Source: Viridibacterium silvisoli
GTDB taxonomy: Bacteria; Pseudomonadota; Gammaproteobacteria; Burkholderiales; Rhodocyclaceae
Assembly (NCBI RefSeq): GCF_036017035.1
Contig: NZ_JAYXHS010000002.1
Span: 248,001-312,000 of the forward strand
Direction of reading: 5' to 3'
Length of the DNA stretch: 64,000 bases
In this document: piece by piece, positions 1-8,562 of the stretch
Layout of the letters: each line of letters begins with the position of its first letter
Numbering within the stretch: position 1 is the first letter of the stretch
The notes under the pieces: model-generated
What the model was told of the DNA's origin: nothing
The model's input: only the letters and a program-made list of their open reading frames with translations
The model's database searches: none
Translations under genes and position numbers: made by a program

Positions 1-1
1 A

Positions 2-1522
2 CTGTTGGCCGGTCATGCCACTGCGTCGCCTGCAGCTGTATTTGCCGTGGGTGACGACGATCAGAGTATTTATGGTTTTCGTGGCGCCGAGGTCGGCAAT
101 ATGCGTGACTTCGAGCGAGAGTTCAAGGTACCCCGCGTCATTCGCCTGGAGCAGAACTACCGCTCGCACGGCAATATCCTCGATGCTGCAAACGCCATAA
201 TTGCCAATAACAGCAAACGCCTCGGCAAGAACCTGTGGACCGACCAGGGCAGCGGCGAGCCGATCCGTGTTTACGAGGCTGTGGCCGACCTCGATGAGGC
301 GCGCTGGATCGTTGAGGAAATCCAGCAACTGGTGCGTGACGGTGCGTCCCGCAGTGATATTGCCTTGCTCTACCGCAGCAATGCCCAGTCACGCGTGCTC
401 GAGCACCAGCTGTTCTCGCTTGGCATTTCCTATCGCGTCTATGGCGGCCTGCGTTTCTTCGAGCGCCAGGAGATCAAGCACGCACTGGCTTACCTGCGTC
501 TGATCGCCAACCCGGATGACGACACCGCCTTCGCGCGCGTCGTGAACTTCCCGACCCGTGGCATCGGCGCGCGTTCGCTGGAGCAATTGCAGGATGCGTC
601 GCGCGTCTACAACACCAGCCTCTACGCCACGGTGTCGCATTTGTCCGGCAAGCCAGCGCAGGCCGTTGGTGCCTTCGTGCGGCTCATCGAGGAGATGCGT
701 CATGCGACGACAGGCCTGCCCTTGCCGGAGGTGGTCGATCATGTTCTCGATGTGTCCGGCTTGCGCACGCATTACAAGGCGGAACGCGAGGGCGAAGAGC
801 GCCTCGCCAACCTCGATGAACTCATCAATGCGGCTGCCTACTTCGTACATGAGGACGGAGCGCCTCCTGCAGAGGGCGAAGAGGTGCTAGCGGGTGATCC
901 GCTCTCGCGCTTCCTGTCGCATGCCTCGCTTGAGGCTGGTGATCATCAGGCTGATGCCGGCCAGGACGCTATCCAGCTCATGACAGTGCATGCCGCAAAG
1001 GGGCTGGAGTTTGATATGGTCTTCCTGAGCGGGCTGGAGGACGGCCTGTTCCCGCACGAGAATTCCATTACCTCGCTGGAGGGCCTGGAGGAAGAGCGGC
1101 GCCTGATGTATGTCGCTGTCACACGTGCGCGCCAGCGGCTCTATCTGTCACTGGCACAGAGCCGCATGCTGCATGGTCAGACGCGCTATGCAATGAAGTC
1201 GCGCTTCTTCACGGAAATTCCGGAGGAGTTGCTGAAGTGGCTCACGCCACGCGTGCAGCAAGGCTTTGGGGCCGTGCATACGCCGACGCGCAACTACGAT
1301 GGCGATAACCATGCGACATCGCGACTCAACACGCCACGGCAGAACGGCCGTGATCTGGGTGGTTTTTACGTCGGTCAGGCCGTTCGCCACGGCCGCTTCG
1401 GTTCGGGTGTCATCGTATCGGCCGAAGGCAGCGGTGCCGATGCGCGCGTGCAGGTCAATTTCGGTTCGGGCGTAGGCATCAAGCTGCTGGCATTGAGCGT
1501 CGCCAAGCTCGAGGCGGAGTAG
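2..1522 (+). CDS. uvrD: UvrD/Rep-family ATP-dependent DNA helicase, 5'-truncated
   Basis: This is the C-terminal part of a superfamily 1A 3'-5' DNA helicase used in nucleotide excision and mismatch repair. The start lies left of the window, so Walker A is missing. About 506 residues remain. Visible motifs are motif III (GDDDQSIYGFRGA, near residue 17), motif IV (LEQNYRS), motif V (VHAAKGLEFDMVFLSG) and motif VI (EERRLMYVAVTRAR). The last 50 residues form a small basic/beta module (GQAVRHGRFGSGVIV) typical of the UvrD/PcrA C-terminus. Rep is the main alternative, but this tail favours UvrD. The gene converges on the dehydrogenase gene to its right, with a palindrome between them. Confidence 0.9.
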   Translation: MLAGHATASPAAVFAVGDDDQSIYGFRGAEVGNMRDFEREFKVPRVIRLEQNYRSHGNILDAANAIIANNSKRLGKNLWTDQGSGEPIRVYEAVADLDEARWIVEEIQQLVRDGASRSDIALLYRSNAQSRVLEHQLFSLGISYRVYGGLRFFERQEIKHALAYLRLIANPDDDTAFARVVNFPTRGIGARSLEQLQDASRVYNTSLYATVSHLSGKPAQAVGAFVRLIEEMRHATTGLPLPEVVDHVLDVSGLRTHYKAEREGEERLANLDELINAAAYFVHEDGAPPAEGEEVLAGDPLSRFLSHASLEAGDHQADAGQDAIQLMTVHAAKGLEFDMVFLSGLEDGLFPHENSITSLEGLEEERRLMYVAVTRARQRLYLSLAQSRMLHGQTRYAMKSRFFTEIPEELLKWLTPRVQQGFGAVHTPTRNYDGDNHATSRLNTPRQNGRDLGGFYVGQAVRHGRFGSGVIVSAEGSGADARVQVNFGSGVGIKLLALSVAKLEAE

Positions 1523-1523
1523 G

Positions 1524-1592
1524 GCGGAGCTTGCACCTACTTTGCGTCTAGCCGCCTCCCGGCGGCAGACGGAACCTCCGGTGGAGCTCCGC
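1524..1592. repeat. Long imperfect palindrome between convergent genes
   Basis: Outer arms GCGGAGCT (1524-1531) and AGCTCCGC (1585-1592) are perfectly complementary. They enclose a second hairpin, CGTCT-a-GCCGCC-tccc-GGCGGC-AGACG (1545-1571). It lies between the convergent helicase and dehydrogenase genes, so it may terminate transcription from both sides. There is no T-run, so it is not a classical intrinsic terminator. Confidence 0.6.
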
Positions 1593-1593
1593 G

Positions 1594-3063
1594 TTACAGC
1601 CCTGCCATGCAGAGATACTTCATCTCGACGTATTCCTCGATGCCGTAGTGTGAGCCTTCGCGGCCGAAACCGGATTGCTTGATGCCGCCGAACGGAACCG
1701 TCTCATACGATATGGCGCCGGTATTGATGCCGACCATGCCGTATTCGAGGGCTTCGGCGACACGCCATACGCGGCCGATGTCGCGGCTGTAGAAATAGGC
1801 TGCCAGACCGAATTCGCTGGCGTTCGCCAGCGCAATCGCTTCCTCGTCGGTCGCGAATTTCATCACCGCAGAGACGGGCCCGAAAGTTTCTTCGCGCGCG
1901 ATCAGCATGTCTTGCGTGACATCGCGCAGTACGGTGGGCGTGACGAAACGCCCCTGTGGCGGTGTGCCGCCAGTGAGCACCTGGGCGCCTTTGGCGCGCG
2001 CATCGTCGATATGCCGCATGACCTTGGCGACGCCCGCGTCGTCGATCAACGGACCCTGCTGCACGCCGGCCTCGAAACCGTTGCCGAGCTTGAGTTCGCG
2101 CGTGCGCGCAACGAGCCGCTCGACGAAGGCGTCATGAATGCCGGACTGCACGATGAAGCGATTGGTGCACACACAGGTCTGGCCCGCGTTGCGGTACTTC
2201 GAAAGCATCGCACCCTCGACCGCCGCGTCGAGGTCGGCATCGTCGAACACGATAAAGGGGGCATGCCCGCCAAGCTCCAAAGCCAGTTTCTTGACGGTTG
2301 GCGCGCACTGCGCCATCAGGATGCGACCGACTTCTGTCGAACCGGTAAAAGACAGGTGGCGCACGACAGGGCTCGCGCACAGCGCCTTGCCGATGTCGAT
2401 GGCGTTCTGCGCGTCGCAGCTCAGCACGTTGAAAACGCCGGCCGGAATGCCGGCGCGTTGCGATAACTCGGCCAGCGCCAGCGCGCACAAAGGAGTCTGT
2501 TCGGCAGGTTTCAGGACGATGGTGCAACCGGCTGCCAGCGCAGGCGCCACTTTGCGCGTGACCATCGCGACCGGGAAGTTCCACGGGGTGATTGCCGCGC
2601 AAACCCCGGTCGCCTGTTTGATGACCAGTATGCGACGGTCATTGCCCGGCGTCGGCGTCACGTCCCCCTGGATGCGGCGTGCCTCTTCAGCAAACCATTC
2701 GATGAAGGACGCTCCATAGAGCACTTCGGCCTTGGCTTCGGCCAGAGGTTTTCCCTGTTCGGCGGTCAGCAGCGCAGCGATGGCGTCGGCGTGTTCGACG
2801 ATCAGTTCGAACCAGCGGCGCATGATCTGGCTGCGCTCGCGCGCAGGCCGGTCACGCCAGCTAGCCAATGCTGCATTCGCAGCTTCAATGGCTCCGAGGG
2901 CTGCGTTCGCATCTAGATTGCTGACCTCGGCCAGCTGCTCGCCCGTGGCGGGATCGGTGACCGCGAAGCGTTGCGGGCTGTCGAGCCATTGACCGCCCAC
3001 GAAGGCCTGCGTCTTGAACAAATCTCCTGCGCGCTCACGAGCTGGGTGGGGTTGCGGGCTCAT
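1594..3063 (-). CDS. gabD: NAD(P)-dependent succinate-semialdehyde dehydrogenase family protein
   Basis: An aldehyde dehydrogenase of about 489 residues, closest in pattern to succinate/glutarate-semialdehyde dehydrogenases. These oxidise the semialdehyde made in GABA or related catabolism to succinate in the cytoplasm. Visible features are the cofactor-binding region TPWNFPVAMVTRK, the general base Glu in LELGG (about residue 260), the catalytic Cys in GQTCVC (about residue 295) and the C-terminal PFGGIKQSGFGREG. Two consecutive ATGs (3066 and 3063) follow GGAGG. The second has the better spacing, so the longer reading frame upstream was not used. The GntR-type gene lies immediately upstream on the same strand and is the likely regulator. 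The exact semialdehyde substrate cannot be read from sequence. Confidence 0.85.
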   Translation of the reverse strand: MSPQPHPARERAGDLFKTQAFVGGQWLDSPQRFAVTDPATGEQLAEVSNLDANAALGAIEAANAALASWRDRPARERSQIMRRWFELIVEHADAIAALLTAEQGKPLAEAKAEVLYGASFIEWFAEEARRIQGDVTPTPGNDRRILVIKQATGVCAAITPWNFPVAMVTRKVAPALAAGCTIVLKPAEQTPLCALALAELSQRAGIPAGVFNVLSCDAQNAIDIGKALCASPVVRHLSFTGSTEVGRILMAQCAPTVKKLALELGGHAPFIVFDDADLDAAVEGAMLSKYRNAGQTCVCTNRFIVQSGIHDAFVERLVARTRELKLGNGFEAGVQQGPLIDDAGVAKVMRHIDDARAKGAQVLTGGTPPQGRFVTPTVLRDVTQDMLIAREETFGPVSAVMKFATDEEAIALANASEFGLAAYFYSRDIGRVWRVAEALEYGMVGINTGAISYETVPFGGIKQSGFGREGSHYGIEEYVEMKYLCMAGL

Positions 3064-3080
3064 CATGCCTCCAAAGCTGT

Positions 3081-3863
3081 TCACTCGTCGCCGTCGGGCC
3101 TGCATGCCGCGGCGTCGAAGACGCCTGCCGTGCGCTCCTGGCTGTTGGCGAGATGGATGCGCATCGCTGCACGCGCAGCATCGGGATCGCGCCGTTCAAT
3201 GGCGCGCACGATCTGTTCGTGCTCGATGCGCACCTGCTGCAGGTGCAACTTGCGTGCCGCGAGGTCCACGTAGACGCGGGCGGGTTTGTCGCCCGGCAGA
3301 GCGGTCAGCGATGACAACAGATCGGCAAAATAGACATTGTTGGTGGCGCGGGCGATCGCCAGGTGGAATTCCCTGTCCTTGCGGCGCACGCCGCTGCTAC
3401 CGCCATCCAGCGCGATCGACAGCGATTGCCAGGCCTGCTTGATTGCTTCCAGCGCCTCGGGCGTACGCCGCCGCGCGGCTTGCGCCGCGGCTTCGGTTTC
3501 CAGCCCGATACGCACTTCGAGCACGGCGAGCTGGCTATCCTTCGAGGCCGCACTCTGCGCGGGTAATACAGAGAACGGGCGGGCAACAGGGCCAACCGAG
3601 GCCATCACGAAAGCGCCGCGCCCTTGCTGGGTGGCGATTCGTCCGGCCGAGCGCAGGCTGGAGGTGGCTTCACGCACGACGGTGCGACTGACGCCATAAG
3701 TCTGCATCAATTCACGCTCGCTTGGTAGGCGATCGCCAGGGCGGAGTTCGCCGCGATCGATGCGCTGGATCAATTCGCGGGCAACGAGGCTGGCAAGGCT
3801 ATCGTGCGGATTGCGGCGCGACTTCAGGATTCCCGGAGCATCCATTGCGAGCATTCTGACCAC
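3081..3863 (-). CDS. GntR-family (FadR-type, FCD domain) transcriptional regulator
   Basis: A protein of about 260 residues with an N-terminal winged helix-turn-helix (PGDRLPSERELMQTYGVSRTVVREA, about residues 40-66) and an alpha-helical C-terminal domain of the FCD type, which usually binds an organic acid. The N-terminal pattern is the GntR signature. The start is uncertain: GTG at 3863, ATG at 3854 and ATG at 3845 are in frame and none has a strong ribosome site. It ends 17 bases before the dehydrogenase start, so the two are probably co-transcribed and the protein probably controls that gene in response to its substrate. Effector and operator are unknown. Confidence 0.85.
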   Translation of the reverse strand: MVRMLAMDAPGILKSRRNPHDSLASLVARELIQRIDRGELRPGDRLPSERELMQTYGVSRTVVREATSSLRSAGRIATQQGRGAFVMASVGPVARPFSVLPAQSAASKDSQLAVLEVRIGLETEAAAQAARRRTPEALEAIKQAWQSLSIALDGGSSGVRRKDREFHLAIARATNNVYFADLLSSLTALPGDKPARVYVDLAARKLHLQQVRIEHEQIVRAIERRDPDAARAAMRIHLANSQERTAGVFDAAACRPDGDE

Positions 3864-3942
3864 AGAGAGCGACGATTTTACGATACGAACATGGCGCTAC
3901 GGCCGTTCATGACGATGCGCCCGATGTCTGGCGCCGTAAACG

Positions 3943-3968
3943 AAAAAACCGGCCGAAGCCGGTTTTTC
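3943..3968 (-). terminator. Intrinsic terminator after the small lipoprotein gene
   Basis: Stem CCGGC/GCCGG with a four-base loop (TTCG when read on the minus strand), extended by A/T pairs and ending in a run of T. It sits 16 bases past the lipoprotein stop. Confidence 0.85.
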
Positions 3969-3983
3969 TTGTAGCAGCCAGTA

Positions 3984-4190
3984 TTACTTGGCGGCCGACT
4001 GATCTGCAGGAGCCGATGCATCAGCTGGAGCCGATGCGTCAGCTGCTGGAGCAACTTCAGCAGGGGATTGTTCCGCAGGAGCAGCGACCGGAGCCGATGC
4101 TTCGACGGCCGCGGCCGGAGCTTCTTCAGTCTTGCTGCAAGCGGTAGTTGCCAGAGCAATCAGGGCTGCAACGAGGAGAGATTGTTTCAT
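3984..4190 (-). CDS. Small Ala/Pro-rich lipoprotein
   Basis: A 68-residue protein starting at the ATG at 4190, preceded by AAGGGAA; the longer in-frame start at 4235 has no such site. It has a short signal peptide (KQSLLVAALIALATTAC) with a Cys where a lipobox is expected. The mature part is low-complexity Ala/Pro/Ser/Glu with a repeated DASAPADASAPAD unit. It is probably a small envelope lipoprotein, possibly a spacer or stress-related protein. No function can be assigned. The residues before the Cys (TTA) fit the lipobox only loosely. It has its own terminator, so it looks monocistronic. Confidence 0.7.
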   Translation of the reverse strand: MKQSLLVAALIALATTACSKTEEAPAAAVEASAPVAAPAEQSPAEVAPAADASAPADASAPADQSAAK

Positions 4191-4323
4191 TGTTGAATTC
4201 CCTTGCAAAAATGTGCGGTGAGTATATTGAGCCAAAATTTAAATCGGCCCTAATAGCCGATTGCGCATTCTAACATTCAATTTCAGCGTTTGGAAAGGTT
4301 GTGCGACGCAACGAAAGCCGTCT

Positions 4324-5445
4324 TTACATCTTCTGCTGCAGGTGTAGAAAGCCGTCGGCATACCAATCGGATAGCAGATCCCAGCCGGTTTGGGAGAGCG
4401 ATTTGAGCTCGCTCAAAGTGCGTTCATTTGCCAGTCTGCGGAACGCTTTGGCGTCGGCAGCGGGAATGATCACGACCTCTCCATTCAAAAAGAACTTGCC
4501 CCCGGCGTAGAGCATCTGCGTGCGCAAATCGAGGCGCAAACCGTTCGTCAGGGCGGCGCGTTTGAATGCTGCCGGGCTGAGTTCCTCATGCGGCGGGTCG
4601 AAGAAAACGTGGGCTTTCGGCTCGGAAAGGTATTGCCCGAGAAATTCCGTGACGTCGCGTTGCGCCCAGCGGATCCGCGACAGCATTTCCGCCACACGCA
4701 CTGCCATTTCGTCGGGAATCCGCGCGGGCGTTGGCGTGGCGCGCAGGTCGGGATCCGTGTAAAGACCTTCGAGCGAAAGTTTCTCTTCGAGGAAGCCCAG
4801 AAAGGCTGAACTCAGTTCGCGCGCAGACGGGGCCCTGAAACCGATGGAGTAAGTCATGCATTCGCCAATGGCCGTGCCGTTGTGCGCATATTTCGGTGGC
4901 AGGTACAGCATGTCGCCAGGGTTGAGAATCCATTCCTGCGTGGGGCTGAAGTTTTTCAGGATTTTCAGCGGCACATCGTCGAGCAAGGTCAGATCCTTCT
5001 GTGCGCTGATCTGCCAGCGGCGCTGGCCAAGTCCTTGAAGCAGGAATACGTCGTACGAGTCGAAATGCGGGCCGACACCGCCGCCATCCGTGGCGTACGA
5101 AACCATCAGGTCGTCCAGGCGTGTAAACGGGATGAACGAAAACTGGCGTAGCAGCGCATCCCCTTCTTCGAGCAGCAGGTTGAGCCCCTGTATCAGCACC
5201 GTCCAGGGACCGGATCTGGGAAAGTCACGTTTGCGCAGTGGCCCGTTGATCATGTCCCACCCATCATTCCCTGCATGCACCAAACGTGATTCGACGTCCT
5301 CGTCTGCTGTGAGCTCTTTGGCTTGGGCGGGCGTCAGAAGTCCCTGAAAGCCGGGGATCGCGTTACGGATCAACAGCGGCTTCTTCTGCCAGTATTCATC
5401 AAGAAATTGTTGCGGCTTCATGCCGCCAAGTAGTGCTTCGGTCAT
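4324..5445 (-). CDS. roxA: RoxA/YcfD-type JmjC ribosomal protein hydroxylase
   Basis: A cupin/JmjC 2-oxoglutarate- and Fe(II)-dependent oxygenase of 373 residues. The E. coli family member YcfD hydroxylates an arginine of ribosomal protein L16. The iron-binding facial triad is visible as HFDSYD (HxD) and the later His in PPKYAHNG. The N-terminal stretch KPQQFLDEYWQKKPLLIRNA is typical of the family, and a C-terminal winged-helix-like region follows the cupin fold. It is divergent from rlmD, another ribosome-modifying gene, which fits a role in ribosome maturation. The family assignment is firm; the exact target is inferred from homology. Confidence 0.88.
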   Translation of the reverse strand: MTEALLGGMKPQQFLDEYWQKKPLLIRNAIPGFQGLLTPAQAKELTADEDVESRLVHAGNDGWDMINGPLRKRDFPRSGPWTVLIQGLNLLLEEGDALLRQFSFIPFTRLDDLMVSYATDGGGVGPHFDSYDVFLLQGLGQRRWQISAQKDLTLLDDVPLKILKNFSPTQEWILNPGDMLYLPPKYAHNGTAIGECMTYSIGFRAPSARELSSAFLGFLEEKLSLEGLYTDPDLRATPTPARIPDEMAVRVAEMLSRIRWAQRDVTEFLGQYLSEPKAHVFFDPPHEELSPAAFKRAALTNGLRLDLRTQMLYAGGKFFLNGEVVIIPAADAKAFRRLANERTLSELKSLSQTGWDLLSDWYADGFLHLQQKM

Positions 5446-5525
5446 GGTGCCATTCTACACAGCTGCGCAATCGGCCCTGACGGCACGCTAGAATTGCAGG
5501 CCTTTTTTGCGGAAAGCCCCATCTG

Positions 5526-6824
5526 ATGTCGGTTGCGACCATCGAATCACTGGACCACGAAGGTCGCGGCATTGCTCATGTCGAAGGCAAGGCCATCTTC
5601 ATTGAAGGCGCCTTGCCGGGCGAGACAGTGGAGTATTCCAGCTACCGCAAACGCGAGCGTTTCGAGCAGGCCACGACGACGCGTGTCATCAAGCATAGTG
5701 CGCAACGCGCCGAACCACGCTGCAAGTTCTTTGATCTCTGTGGCGGTTGCAGCCTGCAGCACGCAGAGCTGGGGGCGCAGGTCGCGGCCAAGCAGCGCGT
5801 CATGGAAGACGCACTGAAGCACATTGGCAAGGTGCCGGTTGGCAGCATTTATCCCCCCATCTATGGCCCTGCCTGGGGTTATCGTTATCGTGGCCGTATC
5901 GGCATACGCATGGTGCCGAGTAAAGGTGGCGTGCTCATCGGTTTTCACGAGAAGAAGAGTAGCTACATTGTCGACATGACCAGTTGCGAGGTCTTGCCGC
6001 CGCATGTTTCGGATGTGTTGATTCCTTTGCGTCGCCTGATCGCAAGCCTCTCTTCCCCTGATCGTATTCCACAGGTAGAGCTAGCCGTGGGCGATGATCG
6101 CACCGTGCTTGTACTACGTAATCTGCTGCCCTTTACGGCAAAAGACAAAGCCCTGTTGCTGGCATTCGGTGAGCAACATGCACTTCACATGTGGCAACAA
6201 CCGGGTGCGCCGGAGACCGCACGCCCGCTGCGAGCAGGAGAGCCCGACCATCTTTATTTCACCTTGCCCGAATTCAATCTCGCGCTGAAATTCAAGCCAA
6301 CAGATTTCACCCAGGTGAACGTTCATATCAACCGCTTGCTTGTTCGACGCGCAATGCAGTTGCTGCAGCCGCAGCCCGGTGAGCGCATTGCAGATTTGTT
6401 CTGTGGCCTTGGTAATTTCACCTTGCCGATAGCCCGCAGTGGCGCGCGCGTGGTGGGGGTGGAGGGCAGCGCAGCGCTGGTGGAGCGGGCAGCAGAAAAT
6501 GCGCGGGAAAACGGTTTGTCTGATCTGGCGGATTTTTCGGTTGCCAACCTGTTCGAAGTGACGCCTGAGAGCCTGCGTGCACTCGGCGCGCTGGACAAGA
6601 TGCTGATCGATCCGCCACGTGAAGGCGCAATCGCGCTAGTCAAGGCATTGGGCGACGACGCACCGCGTCGAATCGTGTATGTGTCATGCAACCCGGCCAC
6701 ACTGGCACGCGATGCCGCGGTGTTGGTGCGCGAAAAAGGTTATGTCATGCGCGGTGCAGGTGTCGCGAACATGTTTCCGCATACGTCGCATGTCGAATCG
6801 ATTGCCTTGTTCGAGCGACTGTGA
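5526..6824 (+). CDS. rlmD: 23S rRNA (uracil-1939 C5)-methyltransferase RlmD
   Basis: A 432-residue SAM-dependent RNA methyltransferase. It starts with a TRAM-like RNA-binding domain (residues 1-60). An iron-sulfur cysteine cluster follows (CKFFDLCGGCSLQH), with a distal Cys, then the Rossmann methyltransferase domain (DLFCGLGNFTLPIA). The catalytic nucleophile is the Cys in YVSCNPATLARD, and IDPPREGA is the conserved motif before it. The Fe-S cluster and length fit RlmD (RumA) better than TrmA, which lacks the cluster. The gene stands alone, with a terminator shared with the convergent gene downstream. Confidence 0.92.
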   Translation: MSVATIESLDHEGRGIAHVEGKAIFIEGALPGETVEYSSYRKRERFEQATTTRVIKHSAQRAEPRCKFFDLCGGCSLQHAELGAQVAAKQRVMEDALKHIGKVPVGSIYPPIYGPAWGYRYRGRIGIRMVPSKGGVLIGFHEKKSSYIVDMTSCEVLPPHVSDVLIPLRRLIASLSSPDRIPQVELAVGDDRTVLVLRNLLPFTAKDKALLLAFGEQHALHMWQQPGAPETARPLRAGEPDHLYFTLPEFNLALKFKPTDFTQVNVHINRLLVRRAMQLLQPQPGERIADLFCGLGNFTLPIARSGARVVGVEGSAALVERAAENARENGLSDLADFSVANLFEVTPESLRALGALDKMLIDPPREGAIALVKALGDDAPRRIVYVSCNPATLARDAAVLVREKGYVMRGAGVANMFPHTSHVESIALFERL

Positions 6825-6842
6825 CGCAAGGAGTCAGCACAT

Positions 6843-6874
6843 AAAAAAAGCCCGCGTTGAACGCGGGCTTTTTT
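6843..6874. terminator. Bidirectional terminator between rlmD and the BI-1 gene
   Basis: AAAAAAGCCCGCGT - TGA - ACGCGGGCTTTTTT. The GC stem is flanked by A-run and T-run, so it works for both convergent genes. Confidence 0.9.
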
Positions 6875-6887
6875 CTGGCGGGCGCTT

Positions 6888-7565
6888 TTAATCCCGGTCG
6901 CCACCAAAGATACCAAGCAAGGCCAGCAAACTCTGGAAGATGTTGTAGACGTCGAGATATACAGCGAGCGTTGCCGATACATAGTTGGTCTCGCCGCCTT
7001 GCACGATCCGGTTGATGTCATGCACCAGCCAGGCGCATGAAATGCCGAGCAACACGACGACGATCGTCAGATACAGCGCTGGAATCTGCAAGAATATGTT
7101 GGCAACAATTGCGGCCAGCAACAATAGCGAGCCAATCGTCAGGAACTTGCTCATGTTCGATAGATCGCGCTTGGTCGTGCTGGCAAAAGACGCCAGGCCC
7201 AGGAACGAGATGCCTGTGCCACCCGCTGCGATTGCGATCAACGAACCGCCGTTGGAAAAGCCCAGGACAGACTGGATCAGGCGTGACAGCATGAGGCCCA
7301 TGAAGAAAGTGAAGGCCAGCAGAATGGCGACGCCTGCGCTGCTGTGTTTGAACTTCTCAATAGCGAACATGAAGCCCATGGCACCGACCATGAATACGAT
7401 AAAGCCCATGCCGCCAGTCAAGGCAAAGTGCATCTGCACGCCCAGCAGTGCGCCCAGTACGGTCGGGATCATGCTCAGCGCCAGCAGCGCATACGTATTG
7501 CGCAGCACACGATTCTGACTTTGTGGCACGCCAATGGTGCCGACGTCCAGCATGCGATCTTCCAT
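6888..7565 (-). CDS. Bax inhibitor-1/YccA family membrane protein
   Basis: An inner-membrane protein of 225 residues with about seven hydrophobic segments, the BI-1/TMBIM fold seen in E. coli YccA and YbhL. YccA modulates the FtsH membrane protease, and other members conduct Ca2+ in a pH-dependent way. The start chosen is the ATG at 7565, six bases after GGAG. Upstream reading frame continues into the tRNA-Ser region and is not coding. The family hallmark is the C-terminal segment with LDVYNIFQSLLALLGIFGG and its acidic residues in the membrane. Function in this organism is inferred only from family membership. Confidence 0.88.
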   Translation of the reverse strand: MEDRMLDVGTIGVPQSQNRVLRNTYALLALSMIPTVLGALLGVQMHFALTGGMGFIVFMVGAMGFMFAIEKFKHSSAGVAILLAFTFFMGLMLSRLIQSVLGFSNGGSLIAIAAGGTGISFLGLASFASTTKRDLSNMSKFLTIGSLLLLAAIVANIFLQIPALYLTIVVVLLGISCAWLVHDINRIVQGGETNYVSATLAVYLDVYNIFQSLLALLGIFGGDRD

Positions 7566-7697
7566 TTGAATCTCCATTAAGAGTGGCGCCCCGTCCGGGT
7601 GGCGCACAAATAAGACTCTTGGCATTGCCAAGGGTTCCATAGCCGGAATGCTAACCACTTTCGGCAGGGCTGCAAACGTATTTTGGAGTGGGCGTGC

Positions 7698-7726
7698 TTG
7701 CTTCCTGCGGACATGACGAATAAACT
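7698..7726 (+). promoter_or_regulatory. Possible promoter for tRNA-Ser(UGA)
   Basis: TTGCTT (7698-7703), a 17-base spacer, then TAAACT (7721-7726). This would give a leader of about 33 bases before the tRNA. Confidence 0.4.
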
Positions 7727-7765
7727 CAGCGCCCTGCAAATCCAGCATTGATGCTGTTTGCACGC

Positions 7766-7853
7766 GGAGGTGTGGCAGAGCGGTTGAATGCACCAGTCTT
7801 GAAAACTGGCGTGGGGAAACCCATCGTGAGTTCGAATCTCACCGCCTCCGCCA
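7766..7853 (+). tRNA. tRNA-Ser (anticodon UGA)
   Basis: An 88-base class II tRNA. Acceptor GGAGGTG pairs with CGCCTCC (one G-U), discriminator G, encoded CCA. The anticodon stem CCAGT/ACTGG encloses CTTGAAA, with anticodon TGA at 7800-7802. There is a long variable arm and a T arm GTGAG-TTCGAAT-CTCAC. It reads UCN codons, mainly UCA. Confidence 0.97.
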
Positions 7854-7860
7854 AGAACAA

Positions 7861-7886
7861 AAAAGGCTCCGTAAGGAGCCTTTTGC
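7861..7886. terminator. Bidirectional terminator between tRNA-Ser and queD
   Basis: AAAAGGCTCC-GTAA-GGAGCCTTTT, followed by GCTTTT. It serves the tRNA on the plus strand and queD on the minus strand. Confidence 0.88.
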
Positions 7887-7899
7887 TTTTGCCGCCAGC

Positions 7900-8355
7900 T
7901 TAATCCTGAAGCATGGCGCGCGTGACGTCTGCCCAGCAATTGGGTGTTTCATATAGGCGTAAAGCTTCCAGTCGAAGGCTTTTTTCGCACAATTCGGCAA
8001 TGCGTGGCGCGAGGAGGCGAAAGGCTTCTGCGGCCAGATTCTCTGCCGTTGGTACGACATCCAGAACCACGGTCCGATGGTCGGGAAGGCTGTCGAGAAA
8101 TGTGCGGATCTGCGTGTCACCGCGATAGACCAGGAAGGCGTGATCCCAAACGTCCACGATGGTCGAGCGCATGGCGCTCTTTACTTCCGAGAAGTCCAGC
8201 ACCATACCGTTGCGTGGATTACCATCCTGTAGCGTGACATCGCCCGAAACCGTGGCTTCAATGACGTAGCGATGACCATGAAGATGGCGACACAGACTGC
8301 GGTGATCCGGAATACGGTGGCCCGCGTCAAATTCGAGTCGTCTGGTTATAAGCAC
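7900..8355 (-). CDS. queD: 6-carboxy-5,6,7,8-tetrahydropterin synthase (QueD)
   Basis: A T-fold enzyme of 151 residues that converts 7,8-dihydroneopterin triphosphate to 6-carboxytetrahydropterin, the second step to preQ0 and queuosine. Zinc ligands are His13 (FDAGH) and His26/His28 (HLHGH), and the catalytic Cys is Cys22. The catalytic DHAFL His and the terminal substrate-binding Glu (LYETPNCWA) are also present. The start is GTG at 8355 with a weak ribosome site. queG, the last enzyme of queuosine synthesis, lies at 17.7-18.8 kb, so the pathway is split. The Cys argues for QueD rather than mammalian-type pyruvoyl-tetrahydropterin synthase activity. Confidence 0.9.
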   Translation of the reverse strand: MLITRRLEFDAGHRIPDHRSLCRHLHGHRYVIEATVSGDVTLQDGNPRNGMVLDFSEVKSAMRSTIVDVWDHAFLVYRGDTQIRTFLDSLPDHRTVVLDVVPTAENLAAEAFRLLAPRIAELCEKSLRLEALRLYETPNCWADVTRAMLQD

Positions 8356-8562
8356 GGGTAATTACCGGGAGCAAAAGATGCGGCCAGAAATGGCGAGCGA
8401 AGCCCGGCATTGTAACGGCAGGAGTACTTCAAGGATATTTTGCAGCGCAGGGCGCGCGGCATACACACGAACGCTGGTGGGGCCACCAGCTCGACTCGAG
8501 CGAGTCTTGGATTATTACCGGAGCGACGAAAGTCCGTCGCCCCGGCTGAGGCAGAAGGAAAC

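Noticed and set aside
3993..4050. Direct repeats of about 18 bases (AGCCGATGCATCAGCTGG type)
   Set aside because: They encode the DASAPAD repeat of the small lipoprotein, not a CRISPR or mobile element.
7566..7793. In-frame extension of the BI-1 gene to 301 residues
   Set aside because: It runs antisense through tRNA-Ser(UGA), and ATG 7565 has a good GGAG site and gives the family length.
8356..8562. Several small hairpins between queD and the XRE gene, such as CTGGTG/CACCAG and GCGACG/CGTCGC
   Set aside because: Short stems expected by chance in GC-rich DNA, without T-runs and without a shared core with the longer palindromes.
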